From Clostridia bacterium (GTDB lineage: Bacteria; Bacillota; Clostridia; Oscillospirales; Acutalibacteraceae), in the NCBI GenBank assembly GCA_017440755.1, contig JAFSGP010000015.1:18393-82392 (forward strand): DNA of 64,000 nucleotides, in the 5' to 3' direction. Position numbers and translations under genes: made by a program. The notes beneath the pieces are model-generated. The model ran no database searches. It was not told the origin of the DNA and saw only the letters and a program-made list of their open reading frames with translations. Below are positions 8,292 to 17,580 of this stretch, in pieces (position 1 is the first letter of the stretch; each line of letters begins with the position of its first letter).

Positions 8292-9317
8292 ATGAAAAGG
8301 ATACTGTGTTTACTGATGGCGGCGTGTCTGTTTATCGGTTTGACCGCTTGCGCAGACGAAAAAGCAGAAAAGTATTGTTCCGAGTGCGGAAACGGAATTA
8401 CTAAAAGCGCTTCTTTTTGCGATGAGTGCGGTGCGGCAGTAAACGGAAACAAGGTAGACGAGGAAAAAACTACCTCAAAAAAGTCGAAAGAGACTACGAA
8501 GAAAACAGAGAAAGAAACTACAGCTAAATCCACTACAACTACAACAACGGCAATTACTACTACGACCGTAACCACAACAACCACTACCAAACCTACTACC
8601 ACTACCACAACAACCACAGCTAAACCTACTACCACTACGACCACGAAGAAAATTATTACAACTGTTAAACCTACCACAAAAAAGACTACCGCTAAACCTA
8701 CCACAACTAAGCTTGTGCATAAGCATTCCTACGAGGAGAAAGTGACGCCGGCTACTTGCACAAAGCAGGGTTATACTACCTATACCTGTACTTGTGGTGA
8801 CACTTACAAGGCGGACTATGTAGCCCCTGCCCATATTTATGTAGATTATGTCTGCACCGCTTGCGGTGGGGTGGATAAAGCCCACGCGTATGAGTATTTG
8901 AAGTTGTGGGTTAGAGAGAATGGGAAAGTGGATGGAAATACTGTGCAGTGTGATTTTTGGAGCGGAAACAGCAAATACTCAGTGATATACAATGCACAAA
9001 ATGGGCGTGTCTATATTGATAAAGGGGAATATGTATCTGGCTTTTATCATTGGTGTGGCTTGTTTTTTGATGATTACATGTATGGTTCGCAAATGGATAC
9101 TAGCCGTGTAGCGGGTTACTTGAATGCAGCAAGTTTTACTTCTTCATCTCCAATTACTTATGTAGAGTACACTGGGGTGGAAGAGGTTAAATATCGTATG
9201 ATAGAAATGGCAAGAGTAGATGTTGACTTGCTGGTATACAAAATGGCGCAATTCCTTGAGTTATACCAGTTGGGTATCACCATTGCCGATTTAGGTTTTA
9301 CTTCCTACGAATATTAA
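8292..9317 (+). CDS. zinc-ribbon, Thr-rich lipoprotein (copy B)
   Basis: The 341-residue product starts with a near-identical lipoprotein signal (lipobox LTAC, Cys20) and the same CxxC/CxxC ribbon (29/32, 43/46) as copy A, followed by a Lys/Glu stretch and a Thr-rich linker (about 77-145). It then has a Cys-containing segment (PATCTKQGYTTYTCTCGDTY... CTACGG) of a type seen in surface proteins of Clostridia. The C-terminal domain of about 130 residues is unrecognised. The ATG at 8292 was chosen over an in-frame ATG at 8247 because GGGAGGAAG precedes it and the signal peptide begins there. Gene order, composition and leader remnants show it arose by duplication of copy A with replacement of the C-terminal domain. 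Confidence 0.86.
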   Translation: MKRILCLLMAACLFIGLTACADEKAEKYCSECGNGITKSASFCDECGAAVNGNKVDEEKTTSKKSKETTKKTEKETTAKSTTTTTTAITTTTVTTTTTTKPTTTTTTTTAKPTTTTTTKKIITTVKPTTKKTTAKPTTTKLVHKHSYEEKVTPATCTKQGYTTYTCTCGDTYKADYVAPAHIYVDYVCTACGGVDKAHAYEYLKLWVRENGKVDGNTVQCDFWSGNSKYSVIYNAQNGRVYIDKGEYVSGFYHWCGLFFDDYMYGSQMDTSRVAGYLNAASFTSSSPITYVEYTGVEEVKYRMIEMARVDVDLLVYKMAQFLELYQLGITIADLGFTSYEY

Positions 9318-9322
9318 AATGG

Positions 9323-9362
9323 AAAACCGCCGCCTCGGATTTATCCGAGGCGGCGGTTTTTT
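9323..9362 (+). terminator. intrinsic terminator after lipoprotein copy B
   Basis: A GC-rich stem (aaccgccgcctcgga with tccgaggcggcggtt) and a short loop are followed by a run of T. It closes the lipoprotein transcription unit. Confidence 0.9.
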
Positions 9363-9381
9363 GTTGTGTTTGTTTTTGAAG

Positions 9382-9614
9382 GAGCGGGACGATGTAGGCA
9401 TCGTCCCCTACGATGAGTTTTGTGGCTTGTACAGACTGCTTTGCCTCCCTCATCGAGGGAGGGGGACCGCCGAACGGCGGTGGAGGGAGTAAAGACCGTA
9501 CAGGCAAAAACTCCCTCAGTCGCCTGCGGCACCAGCTCCCTCAAAGAGGGAGCCTTGGCGGTTTGTGGTGGGTGCAAGCCGTGAGAGCGGGAGGGGCAAG
9601 CCCCTCCCCTACAG
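9382..9614. repeat. interspersed palindromic repeats between lipoprotein B and uvrA
   Basis: This non-coding stretch is a mosaic. A palindrome near 9382-9412 (gggacgatg...catcgtcccctac) is followed by a MITE-like element whose ends (9441-9490 and 9510-9554) are inverted copies: GCCTCCCTC-N4-GAGGGAGG on the left and the reverse complement of that pattern on the right. A GGGAGGGGCAAGCCCCTCCC palindrome ends the block at 9588-9613, next to the uvrA stop. The same families recur at 12478-12657 and 25441-25660. No gene is seen; the short ORFs here are repeat-derived. Confidence 0.75.
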
Positions 9615-9617
9615 TCC

Positions 9618-12446
9618 TCATTGTTCCAGCATCTTCTTCAGATACTGTCCCGTATACGACCCCTCGCAGGCGGCGACCTCCTCGGGGGTGCCGCAGGCCA
9701 CCAGATAGCCGCCCTTGTCGCCCCCCTCGGGACCAAGGTCGATGATGTGGTCGGCGATTTTAATCACGTCCAGATTGTGCTCGATGACGATAACGGTATT
9801 GCCGGTGTCCACCAGCCGCTGCAGCACGTCGATGAGCCGCTGTACGTCGGCGGCGTGCAAGCCGGTGGTGGGCTCGTCCAGAATATACACCGTCCGCCCC
9901 GTAGCGCGGCGGGACAGTTCCGTCGCCAGCTTCACCCGCTGTGCCTCACCACCCGACAGGGTGGTGGCGGGCTGTCCGATCTTCACGTACCCCAGCCCCA
10001 CGTCCAGCAGGGTCTGCAGCTTGTGAGCAATCTTGGGTATGGCGGAGAAGAAGGCGACCCCCTCCTCCACTGTCATATCCAGCACGTCGGCGATGGATTT
10101 GCCCTTATATTTCACCTCTAAGGTCTCGCGGTTGTACCGCTTGCCGCCGCACACCTCGCAGGGCACGAACACGTCCGGCAGGAAGTTCATTTCAATCTTG
10201 AGGATACCGTCGCCTTGGCAAGCCTCGCACCGTCCGCCCTTCACGTTGAAGGAGAACCGCCCCGGGGTGTAGCCCCGCGCCTTAGCATCGGCGGTGGCGG
10301 CATACAGGTCGCGAATATCGTTAAACACGCCCGTGTAGGTGGCGGGGTTGGAGCGAGGGGTGCGTCCGATGGGGGATTGGTCGATGTCGATGACCTTGTC
10401 CAGATACTCCAGACCTTCCATCTTGTCGTGACGTCCCGCCCGTCCCTGGGCGCGGTTGAGGTCGTGGGCTAACCGCTTGTACAGAATGGCATTGACCAGA
10501 GAGGACTTTCCCGAGCCGGACACACCTGTCACGCAGTTGAATGCCCCTAATTTGAAAGACACGTCAATGTGCTTGAGATTGTTCTGCGCCGCCCCACGGA
10601 CGGTGAGCAGATTCCCGCTTCCCTGACGGCGGGAGGCAGGCAGCGGAATGCGTCGCTTGCCGCTGAGATACTGTCCCGTCACCGACGCGTCGCAGGCTTC
10701 TATCCCCGCTACAGGTCCGGAGTAAATCACCTCGCCGCCGTGAATCCCCGCGCCGGGACCGATATCCACAATCCAGTCGGCGGCGCGCATGGTATCCTCG
10801 TCGTGCTCCACCACGATGAGAGTGTTGCCCAGATCGCGGAGATGCCGCAGGGTATCCAGCAGACGGTCGTTATCCCGCTGATGCAGACCGATGCTGGGCT
10901 CGTCCAGCACGTACAGCACCCCCATCAGATAGGAACCAATCTGGGTGGCCAGACGGATACGCTGGCTCTCGCCGCCGGACAGGGTGGCGGAGCTGCGCCC
11001 CAAGGTGAGGTAGCCAAGCCCCACGCTGTTCAGGAAGCCCAGACGCTCCCGTATTTCTTTAAGAATGCGTTCGCCGATGAATTTTTCCCGCTCGGTAAGC
11101 TGCAATTCCGCCAAGAAGGTGAGCATATCCTCCACCGTCTTGTCGCAAAGCTCCATGATGTTCAGCCCGCCTACGGTGACCGCCAGACTCTCCGGCTTTA
11201 AGCGCCGTCCGTGGCACTCGGGGCAGTTCACCTGGCTCATATAGCTTTCCATTTCCTCCCGCACGATTTGGCTGGAGGATTCGTTATAGCGGCGCTGCAT
11301 ATTGTTCGCCACGCCCTCGAAGGCGGTGTAGTGGGTGCCGCTGCCGTACTCGCGGGAGTAGGACATTTGAATTTTCTCCCCGTTGGTGCCGTAGAAAATG
11401 ACGTTCTGCACCGCTTGGGGCAGTTCTTGGAAGGGGGTATCCAGCGAAAAATTGTAGTGCTGCGCCAGCCCGTCAAAATACATTTTGGCGATGGTGCCGC
11501 CGTCCTTGTAGCTCCAGCCGCTGCCCTGAATCGCCCCTTGGCGAATGGACAGGGAGGGGTCGGGGACAATGCGTTCGGGGTCCATGGACATAAACACGCC
11601 CAGTCCCGTGCACTTGGGGCAAGCGCCGAAGGGGTTGTTAAAGGAGAACATACGGGGCTCCAGCTCCTCCACGCTCACCCCGTGGTCGGGGCAGGCATAG
11701 TTGCGGGAGAAGGTCAGCTCCTCGCCGCCGACCACGTCCACCGTGAGCAGCCCCTCTGCCAGCGCGGTGGCGGTTTCCACCGAGTCTGCCAGACGGCTGC
11801 GGATATCTGCTTTCACCACCAGACGGTCCACCACAATTTCGATGGTGTGCTTCTTATTTTTATCCAGCTCCACCGACTCCATCAGGTCGTACAAAATGCC
11901 GTCCACCCGGGCGCGGGCATAGCCGGCCTTGCGGGCGGAATCCAGTTCCTTCACGTACTGGCCCTTGCGTCCGCGAACGATAGGGGCGAGCAGCTGAATG
12001 CGGGTCCCCTCCTCCAGGGTGAGAATGCGGTCCACGATTTCGTCCACCGTCTGCTGGCGAATCTCCCGCCCGCAGATGGGGCAGTGGGGGATACCGATGC
12101 GGGCGTACAGCAGGCGGAGATAGTCGAATATCTCCGTCACCGTGCCCACGGTGGAGCGGGGATTCTTGGAGGTGGTTTTCTGGTCAATGGAGATAGCGGG
12201 GGACAGACCCTCAATGTAATCCACGTCCGGTTTTTCCATCTGTCCCAAGAATTGACGGGCGTAGCTGGACAGGCTCTCCATATACCGCCGTTGCCCCTCG
12301 GCATAGATGGTGTCGAAGGCGAGGGAGGATTTGCCCGACCCCGACAGACCCGTGAACACAATAAGCTTGTCACGGGGTATCTCCACGTCGATGTTTTTTA
12401 GATTATGAGCGCGAGCGCCCTTGATGATGAGTTTCGTTTCAGCCAT
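9618..12446 (-). CDS. uvrA: excinuclease ABC subunit A
   Basis: UvrA (942 residues, normal length) is the damage-recognition ATPase of nucleotide excision repair and loads UvrB onto DNA. Two ABC ATPase modules are visible: Walker [10 protein letters not shown] near residue 33 and GVSGSGKSS in the second half, each with an LSGGE signature. Zinc-binding CxxC pairs are present ([29 protein letters not shown]). It lies downstream of uvrB on the same strand, but 387 nt of palindromic repeats separate them, so co-transcription is uncertain. Confidence 0.98.
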   Translation of the reverse strand: MAETKLIIKGARAHNLKNIDVEIPRDKLIVFTGLSGSGKSSLAFDTIYAEGQRRYMESLSSYARQFLGQMEKPDVDYIEGLSPAISIDQKTTSKNPRSTVGTVTEIFDYLRLLYARIGIPHCPICGREIRQQTVDEIVDRILTLEEGTRIQLLAPIVRGRKGQYVKELDSARKAGYARARVDGILYDLMESVELDKNKKHTIEIVVDRLVVKADIRSRLADSVETATALAEGLLTVDVVGGEELTFSRNYACPDHGVSVEELEPRMFSFNNPFGACPKCTGLGVFMSMDPERIVPDPSLSIRQGAIQGSGWSYKDGGTIAKMYFDGLAQHYNFSLDTPFQELPQAVQNVIFYGTNGEKIQMSYSREYGSGTHYTAFEGVANNMQRRYNESSSQIVREEMESYMSQVNCPECHGRRLKPESLAVTVGGLNIMELCDKTVEDMLTFLAELQLTEREKFIGERILKEIRERLGFLNSVGLGYLTLGRSSATLSGGESQRIRLATQIGSYLMGVLYVLDEPSIGLHQRDNDRLLDTLRHLRDLGNTLIVVEHDEDTMRAADWIVDIGPGAGIHGGEVIYSGPVAGIEACDASVTGQYLSGKRRIPLPASRRQGSGNLLTVRGAAQNNLKHIDVSFKLGAFNCVTGVSGSGKSSLVNAILYKRLAHDLNRAQGRAGRHDKMEGLEYLDKVIDIDQSPIGRTPRSNPATYTGVFNDIRDLYAATADAKARGYTPGRFSFNVKGGRCEACQGDGILKIEMNFLPDVFVPCEVCGGKRYNRETLEVKYKGKSIADVLDMTVEEGVAFFSAIPKIAHKLQTLLDVGLGYVKIGQPATTLSGGEAQRVKLATELSRRATGRTVYILDEPTTGLHAADVQRLIDVLQRLVDTGNTVIVIEHNLDVIKIADHIIDLGPEGGDKGGYLVACGTPEEVAACEGSYTGQYLKKMLEQ

Positions 12447-12477
12447 AAATGGGTTCCTTTCTGCACGGCCCTGTCCT

Positions 12478-12657
12478 TGCCTCCCCTTGTCAGGGGAGGT
12501 GGCACGGCGAAGGCCGTGACGGAGGGGTAGATAACATGAACAAAAAACGATCTAATGCGACCGAGCAAAAGCGAGCGTCGATGAAGTTCGCTTTGCGAAC
12601 TCCACTACCCCTCAGTCCTCGCAATAGCTCGGACAGCTCCCCTGACAAGGGGAGCCG
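12478..12657. repeat. MITE-like inverted-repeat element between uvrB and uvrA
   Basis: The left end (12478-12530) and the right end (12604-12657) are inverted copies of about 52 bp. Each carries a CTCCCCTTGTCAGGGGAG palindrome outside, a variable short hairpin, and GAGGGGTAG facing inwards. The core of about 70 bp has no convincing ORF. The layout matches the element at 9441-9554 although the sequence differs. Confidence 0.7.
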
Positions 12658-12683
12658 GGAGAAAGTGGTCTACAAAATCACTT

Positions 12684-12729
12684 CATACTTTGCAGCTCTT
12701 TTATTCGGTCTCTTAACAACGCGGCGTGC
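12684..12729 (-). repeat. duplicated 3' end of uvrB
   Basis: These 46 bp match 12840-12885, the last codons of uvrB, with a single mismatch. It is a non-functional remnant about 110 bp beyond the uvrB stop codon. Confidence 0.85.
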
Positions 12730-12777
12730 CGTGGGCGCATGTCGTTTTAGCAGACCGCTGATTTTCGCCTCGCCCAC

Positions 12778-12806
12778 CTCGAGAATAGGCTTTGCCCATT
12801 CTCCCA
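12778..12806. repeat. CTCGAGAAT...CATTCTCCCA palindrome
   Basis: An imperfect hairpin (gagaataggc with gcccattctc) is also present in slightly different form at 39158-39184. It is a third small interspersed repeat family in this window. Confidence 0.5.
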
Positions 12807-12833
12807 CACATCTGCCCCGTAATACGCACGCCG

Positions 12834-14798
12834 CTATCTCATACTTTGCAGCTCTTTTATTCTGTCTCTTAACAACGCGGCGTGCTCGAATTCAAGCAGG
12901 CGGGAGGCATTGCGCATCTCCTTGGTCAGCTGCTTGATAAGCTCCTCCCGCTCGGTGCGGGTCAGTCGCATGCCTTTGGCGAGCCTGCCCTTCTTGCCTC
13001 CGCTGGAAATCTCCAGAACCTCCCGCACGCCCTTGCGAATGGTTTGGGGGACGATGCCGTTCGCTTCGTTGTAGGCGGACTGAATGGCGCGGCGGCGGTC
13101 GGTCTCCCGAATGGCCACCTCCATCGAGGGGGTGACGCAGTCGGCATACATAATCACCTGCCCGTCGGCATTACGCGCCGCCCGCCCAATGGTCTGTATA
13201 AGGGAGGTCTCGCTGCGCAGGAAGCCCTCTTTGTCCGCGTCGAGGATCGCCACCAGCGACACCTCGGGGATATCCAGACCCTCACGCAGCAGGTTGATAC
13301 CCACCAGCACGTCAAACTCGCCCAGTCGCAGGTCGCGGATAATTTGCATTCGCTCGATGGTGTCGATGTCGTGGTGCATATACCGCACCTTGACCCCGTG
13401 GGTGTCCAGATAGTTGGTCAGGTCCTCCGCCATCTTTTTGGTGAGGGTGGTGACCAGCACACGCTCCTGCCGCTCCACTCGCTGACGGATTTCCTCCATC
13501 AGGTCGTCGATCTGCCCCTCCACGGGACGGACGGACACGGGCGGGTCCAGCAGACCCGTGGGGCGAATGACCTGCTCCACCACCTGTGCGCTCTTTTCTT
13601 TCTCCAGCCCACCGGGGGTGGCGGAAACGAACACCACCTGATTGATGTGTCCGTAGAACTCCTCAAAGTTCAGGGGACGGTTATCAAAGGCGCTGGGCAG
13701 ACGGAAACCGTAGTCCACCAGACTTTTCTTACGGGCGTAGTCCCCGCCGAACATACCCCGCACCTGGGGCAAGGTCACGTGGCTTTCGTCCACGAACAGC
13801 AGAAAATCGTCGGGGAAATAGTCAAGCAGCGTGCAGGGCATACTGCCTGCGGGACGCCCCGACAGCACACGGGAGTAGTTTTCGATGCCCTTGCAGAAAC
13901 CGATTTCCTGCAGCATCTCCATATCGTAGGTGGTACGCTGGAGGATACGCTGTGCCTCCAGCAGCTTGCCCTCTTCGGTGAACCAGCGGTGCCGCTCTTC
14001 CATCTCCTCGCGAATGCGGTCGATGGCGGCTATCATCTTGTCCTGCGGCACAATATAGTGGCTGGCGGGGAAGATCGCCACGTGGTTGACGATGGCTTTT
14101 ACCTCTCCCGTGACAGGCTGAATCTCGCAGATGCGGTCGATTTCGTCCCCGAAAAACTCCACGCGAAACAGGGTCTCGCCGTAGGCAGGATAGATTTCTA
14201 CCACGTCCCCGCGGACGCGGAATTTGTTGCGGGAGAGGGCGATGTCGTTGCGCTCGTATTGCAGCTCCACCAGCTTGCGGAGTAGCTCGTCCCGATTTTT
14301 CTCCATGCCCTGCCGCAGGCTGATAACCATACTGCGGTAGTCGATGGGGTCGCCCAGAGTGTAGATACAGGATACGCTGGCGACGATGATGACGTCCCGC
14401 CGCTCGGACAGGGCGGAGGTGGCGGAGTGGCGCAGGCGGTCGATCTCGTCGTTGATGGCGGAATCCTTTTCGATGTAGGTGTCGGTGGTGGGAATGTACG
14501 CCTCCGGCTGATAGTAGTCGTAGTAGGAGACAAAATACTCCACCGCATTTTCGGGGAAGAATTCCTTAAACTCGGTGCAAAGCTGGGCGGCGAGGGTCTT
14601 GTTGTGAGCGAGAACCAGGGTGGGCTTGTTGACGCGGGCGATGACGTTCGCCATCGTGAAGGTCTTGCCGGAGCCCGTCACGCCGAGCAGGGTCTGCTCT
14701 TTGAGCCCGTTTTCGATGCCCTCCACCAGCCTATCAATCGCCTCCGGCTGGTCGCCGGTGGGCTGGTATTCGCTGTGCAGAATAAACTTGTCCGCCAC
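12834..14798 (-). CDS. uvrB: excinuclease ABC subunit B
   Basis: UvrB (654 residues) is the helicase-like damage-verification subunit of nucleotide excision repair. Visible features are the Walker A motif GVTGSGKT near residue 39, the beta-hairpin region around [12 protein letters not shown] (about 92-103), DESH, and helicase motif VI region [14 protein letters not shown]-terminal UVR domain, which contacts UvrC, ends the protein ([13 protein letters not shown]...). The start is a GTG preceded by AAAGGAG. A 46-bp copy of its 3' end lies downstream. Confidence 0.98.
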   Translation of the reverse strand: MADKFILHSEYQPTGDQPEAIDRLVEGIENGLKEQTLLGVTGSGKTFTMANVIARVNKPTLVLAHNKTLAAQLCTEFKEFFPENAVEYFVSYYDYYQPEAYIPTTDTYIEKDSAINDEIDRLRHSATSALSERRDVIIVASVSCIYTLGDPIDYRSMVISLRQGMEKNRDELLRKLVELQYERNDIALSRNKFRVRGDVVEIYPAYGETLFRVEFFGDEIDRICEIQPVTGEVKAIVNHVAIFPASHYIVPQDKMIAAIDRIREEMEERHRWFTEEGKLLEAQRILQRTTYDMEMLQEIGFCKGIENYSRVLSGRPAGSMPCTLLDYFPDDFLLFVDESHVTLPQVRGMFGGDYARKKSLVDYGFRLPSAFDNRPLNFEEFYGHINQVVFVSATPGGLEKEKSAQVVEQVIRPTGLLDPPVSVRPVEGQIDDLMEEIRQRVERQERVLVTTLTKKMAEDLTNYLDTHGVKVRYMHHDIDTIERMQIIRDLRLGEFDVLVGINLLREGLDIPEVSLVAILDADKEGFLRSETSLIQTIGRAARNADGQVIMYADCVTPSMEVAIRETDRRRAIQSAYNEANGIVPQTIRKGVREVLEISSGGKKGRLAKGMRLTRTEREELIKQLTKEMRNASRLLEFEHAALLRDRIKELQSMR

Positions 14799-14847
14799 GT
14801 CCTCACTCCTTTCTTTTGGCTGTTTTATTGTCCTAAACTATGCACGA

Positions 14848-16368
14848 TTAAAGAATCAACAACTGTTCCAATTCCTCCGAAAGAGCATCCTTTTGAATAT
14901 GGACCTTCACTTCATTGGATAAAGCGTTGGTTTTAAGGTGCATAACAAGGCTCGTGATACCTGCTTTTTTGCGAAGCGGGGTAGTTATATTCTCTGCCGC
15001 AATCAGATTTTTAGCCATAAATACGGTAACGTTTTTAGTAAAGCTACCGTAATAAGCGGTTATTTTACCGTTGTTAACGGCAATGCCGTTGTTTTGATAA
15101 CTGAGGACGGCGCTCAATGCTTTTACAGCAAATATAATGGCTCCCACGCCTGCTATTGCAGCAGCAACGGCGGCAATAACGGAGGAGGACACCCCAAACA
15201 GCAGCATAGGCAGAATGGCTTGCAACATCACGACACCCGTAACAATGCCAAGGGTCAAAGCAAACCACGATACGAACGAGAAATAGGAAACAGACTTAGT
15301 CTGCTTCTTGTCCGGAACATAATCCGGCAATACTTTAGCCAATATTTCGCCGATCTCATCGTATTTGCAAAACGGAACAAGCACACCAAGGTCAGCGGCG
15401 TTGTTGTTTTCGCTGTCATTTGTGTATCCGATGACCTCCAACTTGATCACGGCAAAACCCAGCATCCGCTGAACAAGACTTTGGGAGATCTTAACCGCCT
15501 TGATCCGGTCATAGCTGAAGGCGTTGGTATGCCGCTCCAAAAGTCCGAAGGAAATCTGAATATCATTACCCCGTTTGGTGATGTTGAAGTCGTGGTATCC
15601 AACAAAGGAATGGATCATACACCCGACAAAGGAGAATACCGAGAATAACAGCATTGCGCCTACGGTAATTAACACGGCAACCAGGAAATACTCACCCCAG
15701 GTGCCGAGCGTGTCAAGCTGAAGCATCAGTTTGCATATACCGATAACGGTAATGGCTAACACGCCAAATACGGCGATACAAAACGCCGTTGAAAGGATGT
15801 TGATGAGCGTGTACAACAGCTTCTTTTTGGAAGTAAAACGATACAGGCTATCCTTGTCGGAGAGCAGCACTTCTTCTTTTGCATCCGCGGCGGTGCGCAC
15901 GCCGCCTTCTTTCAGTGCGTTCAATTCGTCCAGCAGAGCATCAACCGTCTTTGCCTTTTCAACAATGGTGATCTCGGCCTGGTGAGAGGTGTTGGTAGAG
16001 CCGCTGTCAACCGTCAGGATCGCAATGCCGAACAGTCTGTGAAAGAGGTTCTGCTTTTTATTGATCGCGTGCACCTTCTTATAGTCCAAGACAGAGCGTT
16101 TTCTGAGCAGAACGCCTCGGTTGCATTTGATCTCCTTTTCCGTCAGTTCGTATCCGGAGGTCCTGTAATACAAAATTCGGTAAGCAATAAAGCAGAGATA
16201 GACCACCGCAAACGCGATCATCAAAAACGGGGTTGCCGTCACAATATCTTCCGTGTTTGCCTCTTCGTTGAGGAAGAAATCTTTAAGAAAGATAAACACG
16301 ACCACAAAGCTGCTGAACAAATCCGACAACAAGCTGGAATAAATATATCCTTTGTCAAATCTCTTCAT
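14848..16368 (-). CDS. bacterial PH-domain membrane protein (YdbT-like)
   Basis: The 506-residue membrane protein resembles YdbT-type proteins with repeated bPH_2 domains. An N-terminal pair of membrane helices (about 14-30 and 48-66) is followed by a PH-like repeat with the RTSGYELTEKEIKCNRGVLL pattern (about 70-150). Another membrane pair (about 185-265) precedes a second PH-like repeat (about 265-345). A third membrane pair (about 355-415) leads to a last PH-like region. In Bacillus, YdbS/YdbT help resist certain bacteriocins; that role is known for the family, not shown here. It overlaps the smaller PH gene by 14 nt. Base composition is clearly more AT-rich than uvrB. Confidence 0.85.
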   Translation of the reverse strand: MKRFDKGYIYSSLLSDLFSSFVVVFIFLKDFFLNEEANTEDIVTATPFLMIAFAVVYLCFIAYRILYYRTSGYELTEKEIKCNRGVLLRKRSVLDYKKVHAINKKQNLFHRLFGIAILTVDSGSTNTSHQAEITIVEKAKTVDALLDELNALKEGGVRTAADAKEEVLLSDKDSLYRFTSKKKLLYTLINILSTAFCIAVFGVLAITVIGICKLMLQLDTLGTWGEYFLVAVLITVGAMLLFSVFSFVGCMIHSFVGYHDFNITKRGNDIQISFGLLERHTNAFSYDRIKAVKISQSLVQRMLGFAVIKLEVIGYTNDSENNNAADLGVLVPFCKYDEIGEILAKVLPDYVPDKKQTKSVSYFSFVSWFALTLGIVTGVVMLQAILPMLLFGVSSSVIAAVAAAIAGVGAIIFAVKALSAVLSYQNNGIAVNNGKITAYYGSFTKNVTVFMAKNLIAAENITTPLRKKAGITSLVMHLKTNALSNEVKVHIQKDALSEELEQLLIL

Positions 16369-16849
16369 TCTTTAGTTCCTCGATTCTCGTTTCCAAATTG
16401 CGCTCCAGCTCGTCGATCATACGGTCGGCCTCGTCGGTCGTAAGGGTGGAAATGTTAAAATTCGATCCTGCCGTTGAGATGGTAACGCCGCCGAGTTTCA
16501 GCATCATCATAAGCGGACCTTGCGTTCTGTGGAGATCCTGGATCTGACAGACGGGGATCACCACTTTTTGTCTGAAAATCACGCCTTGTTTTACGATGAT
16601 CCGCTTGTCGTCATAGCCCCAGGCATACATTTTGTAGCGCAGAGCCGGCATGATCAACGTAATGCCGAGGAGCAGAAGGACGGGTATCCCTATGCCCAAC
16701 AAAACGGCAAGGGATACGTTGCTTGATGCGCCGGACAGATGCAAAACGATAGCCGCACTCGCAAATATGCCCACCAATGCCAGCGAAGCAAAAGCCGCGC
16801 GAATGTACCATAATTTAAGAACGTTTTTATTCAACCTTTTCAGTTCCAC
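16355..16849 (-). CDS. small bacterial PH-domain membrane protein (YdbS-like)
   Basis: The 164-residue protein has two membrane helices (about 14-36 and 43-66) followed by one bPH_2 domain. The domain signature is MYAWGYDDKRIIVKQGVIFRQKVVIPVCQIQDLHRTQGPLM, of which the short conserved core is IPVCQIQDLHRTQGPL. It matches the size and layout of YdbS, the partner of YdbT. It overlaps the larger PH gene by 14 nt and lies 34 nt downstream of the LSm-like gene, so the three form one operon. Confidence 0.86.
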   Translation of the reverse strand: MELKRLNKNVLKLWYIRAAFASLALVGIFASAAIVLHLSGASSNVSLAVLLGIGIPVLLLLGITLIMPALRYKMYAWGYDDKRIIVKQGVIFRQKVVIPVCQIQDLHRTQGPLMMMLKLGGVTISTAGSNFNISTLTTDEADRMIDELERNLETRIEELKNEEI

Positions 16850-16883
16850 TATGTATTCCTCCCAAAACTTTTTATGTACTGCC

Positions 16884-17225
16884 TCAATCCAAAACGACGG
16901 ATTTTTTCTTGCCCTTCTTATTTTTCGGGAACTCTCGGATTCGGATCACGAAGTCAAGGTTAATCGCTTCAATGGCACCGCCCTTTTCCACCAAGATAGC
17001 GCCGTCGGTCACTTCTTTGATCGTACCTTCAAACTGATTGCTGTTAAAAGAATAGATCAGACATTCTTTGTCAATAAATTTTTTTGCCAGTTCTTTCATT
17101 TCTGTATTGCCCTCCGTTTTTCTTTTTTTAATAATTTTCTCAGCGATCGCTGTCTTATTGTTGCGTAGCATAATATAAAGGATAACCCACAGCATGATTA
17201 TCGGTATGTATGTTGATGGATTCAT
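16884..17225 (-). CDS. membrane-anchored LSm-like small protein
   Basis: The 113-residue product has one N-terminal membrane helix (about 5-21), a Lys-rich linker, and a small beta-rich LSm/SH3-like domain (about 45-100, with GTIKEVTDGAILVEKGGAIEA) ending in a basic KNKKGKKK tail. Similar domains occur as uncharacterised clostridial proteins. The ATG at 17225 has a GGAG site at the right distance. A second in-frame ATG at 17099, just before the LSm-like domain, also has a good GGAGGG site, so a soluble 71-residue form could be made too. Function unknown. Confidence 0.72.
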   Translation of the reverse strand: MNPSTYIPIIMLWVILYIMLRNNKTAIAEKIIKKRKTEGNTEMKELAKKFIDKECLIYSFNSNQFEGTIKEVTDGAILVEKGGAIEAINLDFVIRIREFPKNKKGKKKSVVLD

Positions 17226-17263
17226 TTTGAAAACTCCTGTACTACTCCGTTTTAGAAACACGG

Positions 17264-17338
17264 TTACACAAATTTGATAGCCGTCTTGTGTTTAGAAGCC
17301 GCCAAAAGCAGCGGGCAGCTTTGCCATAAACTTGGCAA
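17264..17338 (-). CDS. possible 24-residue leader peptide
   Basis: Downstream of a consensus minus-strand promoter, a TTG at 17338 follows a strong AAAGGAGG site with 9-nt spacing and opens a 24-codon frame that stops at 17264. The peptide (MPSLWQSCPLLLAASKHKTA...) has no recognised family. It could be a leader ORF for the LSm/PH operon or chance. Only the ribosome-binding site and promoter support it. Confidence 0.3.
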   Translation of the reverse strand: MPSLWQSCPLLLAASKHKTAIKFV

Positions 17339-17376
17339 AATACGCCACCTCCTTTACAGAACGAATGTTCGCCACC

Positions 17377-17405
17377 AGTATACCGCACCGCGGCGGCATT
17401 GTCAA
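17377..17405 (-). promoter_or_regulatory. consensus sigma-A promoter of the LSm/PH operon
   Basis: On the minus strand a perfect TTGACA (17400-17405) and TATACT (17377-17382) are spaced by 17 bp. The rest of the 17226-17580 gap holds the possible leader ORF and the divergent proB promoter. Confidence 0.85.
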
Positions 17406-17496
17406 GAAAATTCCCATATAGTATACCATTTTATATGCGAAAAGAAAAGAGCAAACCAAACTTTTTCAAAAATTCTGCCTCTTCGCACATTTCCTC

Positions 17497-17525
17497 TTGC
17501 ATTTGGGGGCGGGGTGTGGTATGCT
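17497..17525 (+). promoter_or_regulatory. promoter of the proline operon
   Basis: TTGCAT (17497-17502) and TATGCT (17520-17525) are spaced by 17 bp and lie 55 bp upstream of the proB start. Confidence 0.65.
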
Positions 17526-17580
17526 TTACTGTAATAAAGTGGAAAAACATCGGCTATCCAAGCAAAAGGAGCGAAAAACA

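Noticed and set aside
12449..12937. 162-codon plus-strand frame over the uvrB-uvrA gap
   Set aside because: It runs through palindromic repeats and into the antisense of uvrB; its repeated ALLF-LLTTRRA segment is only the duplicated uvrB end.
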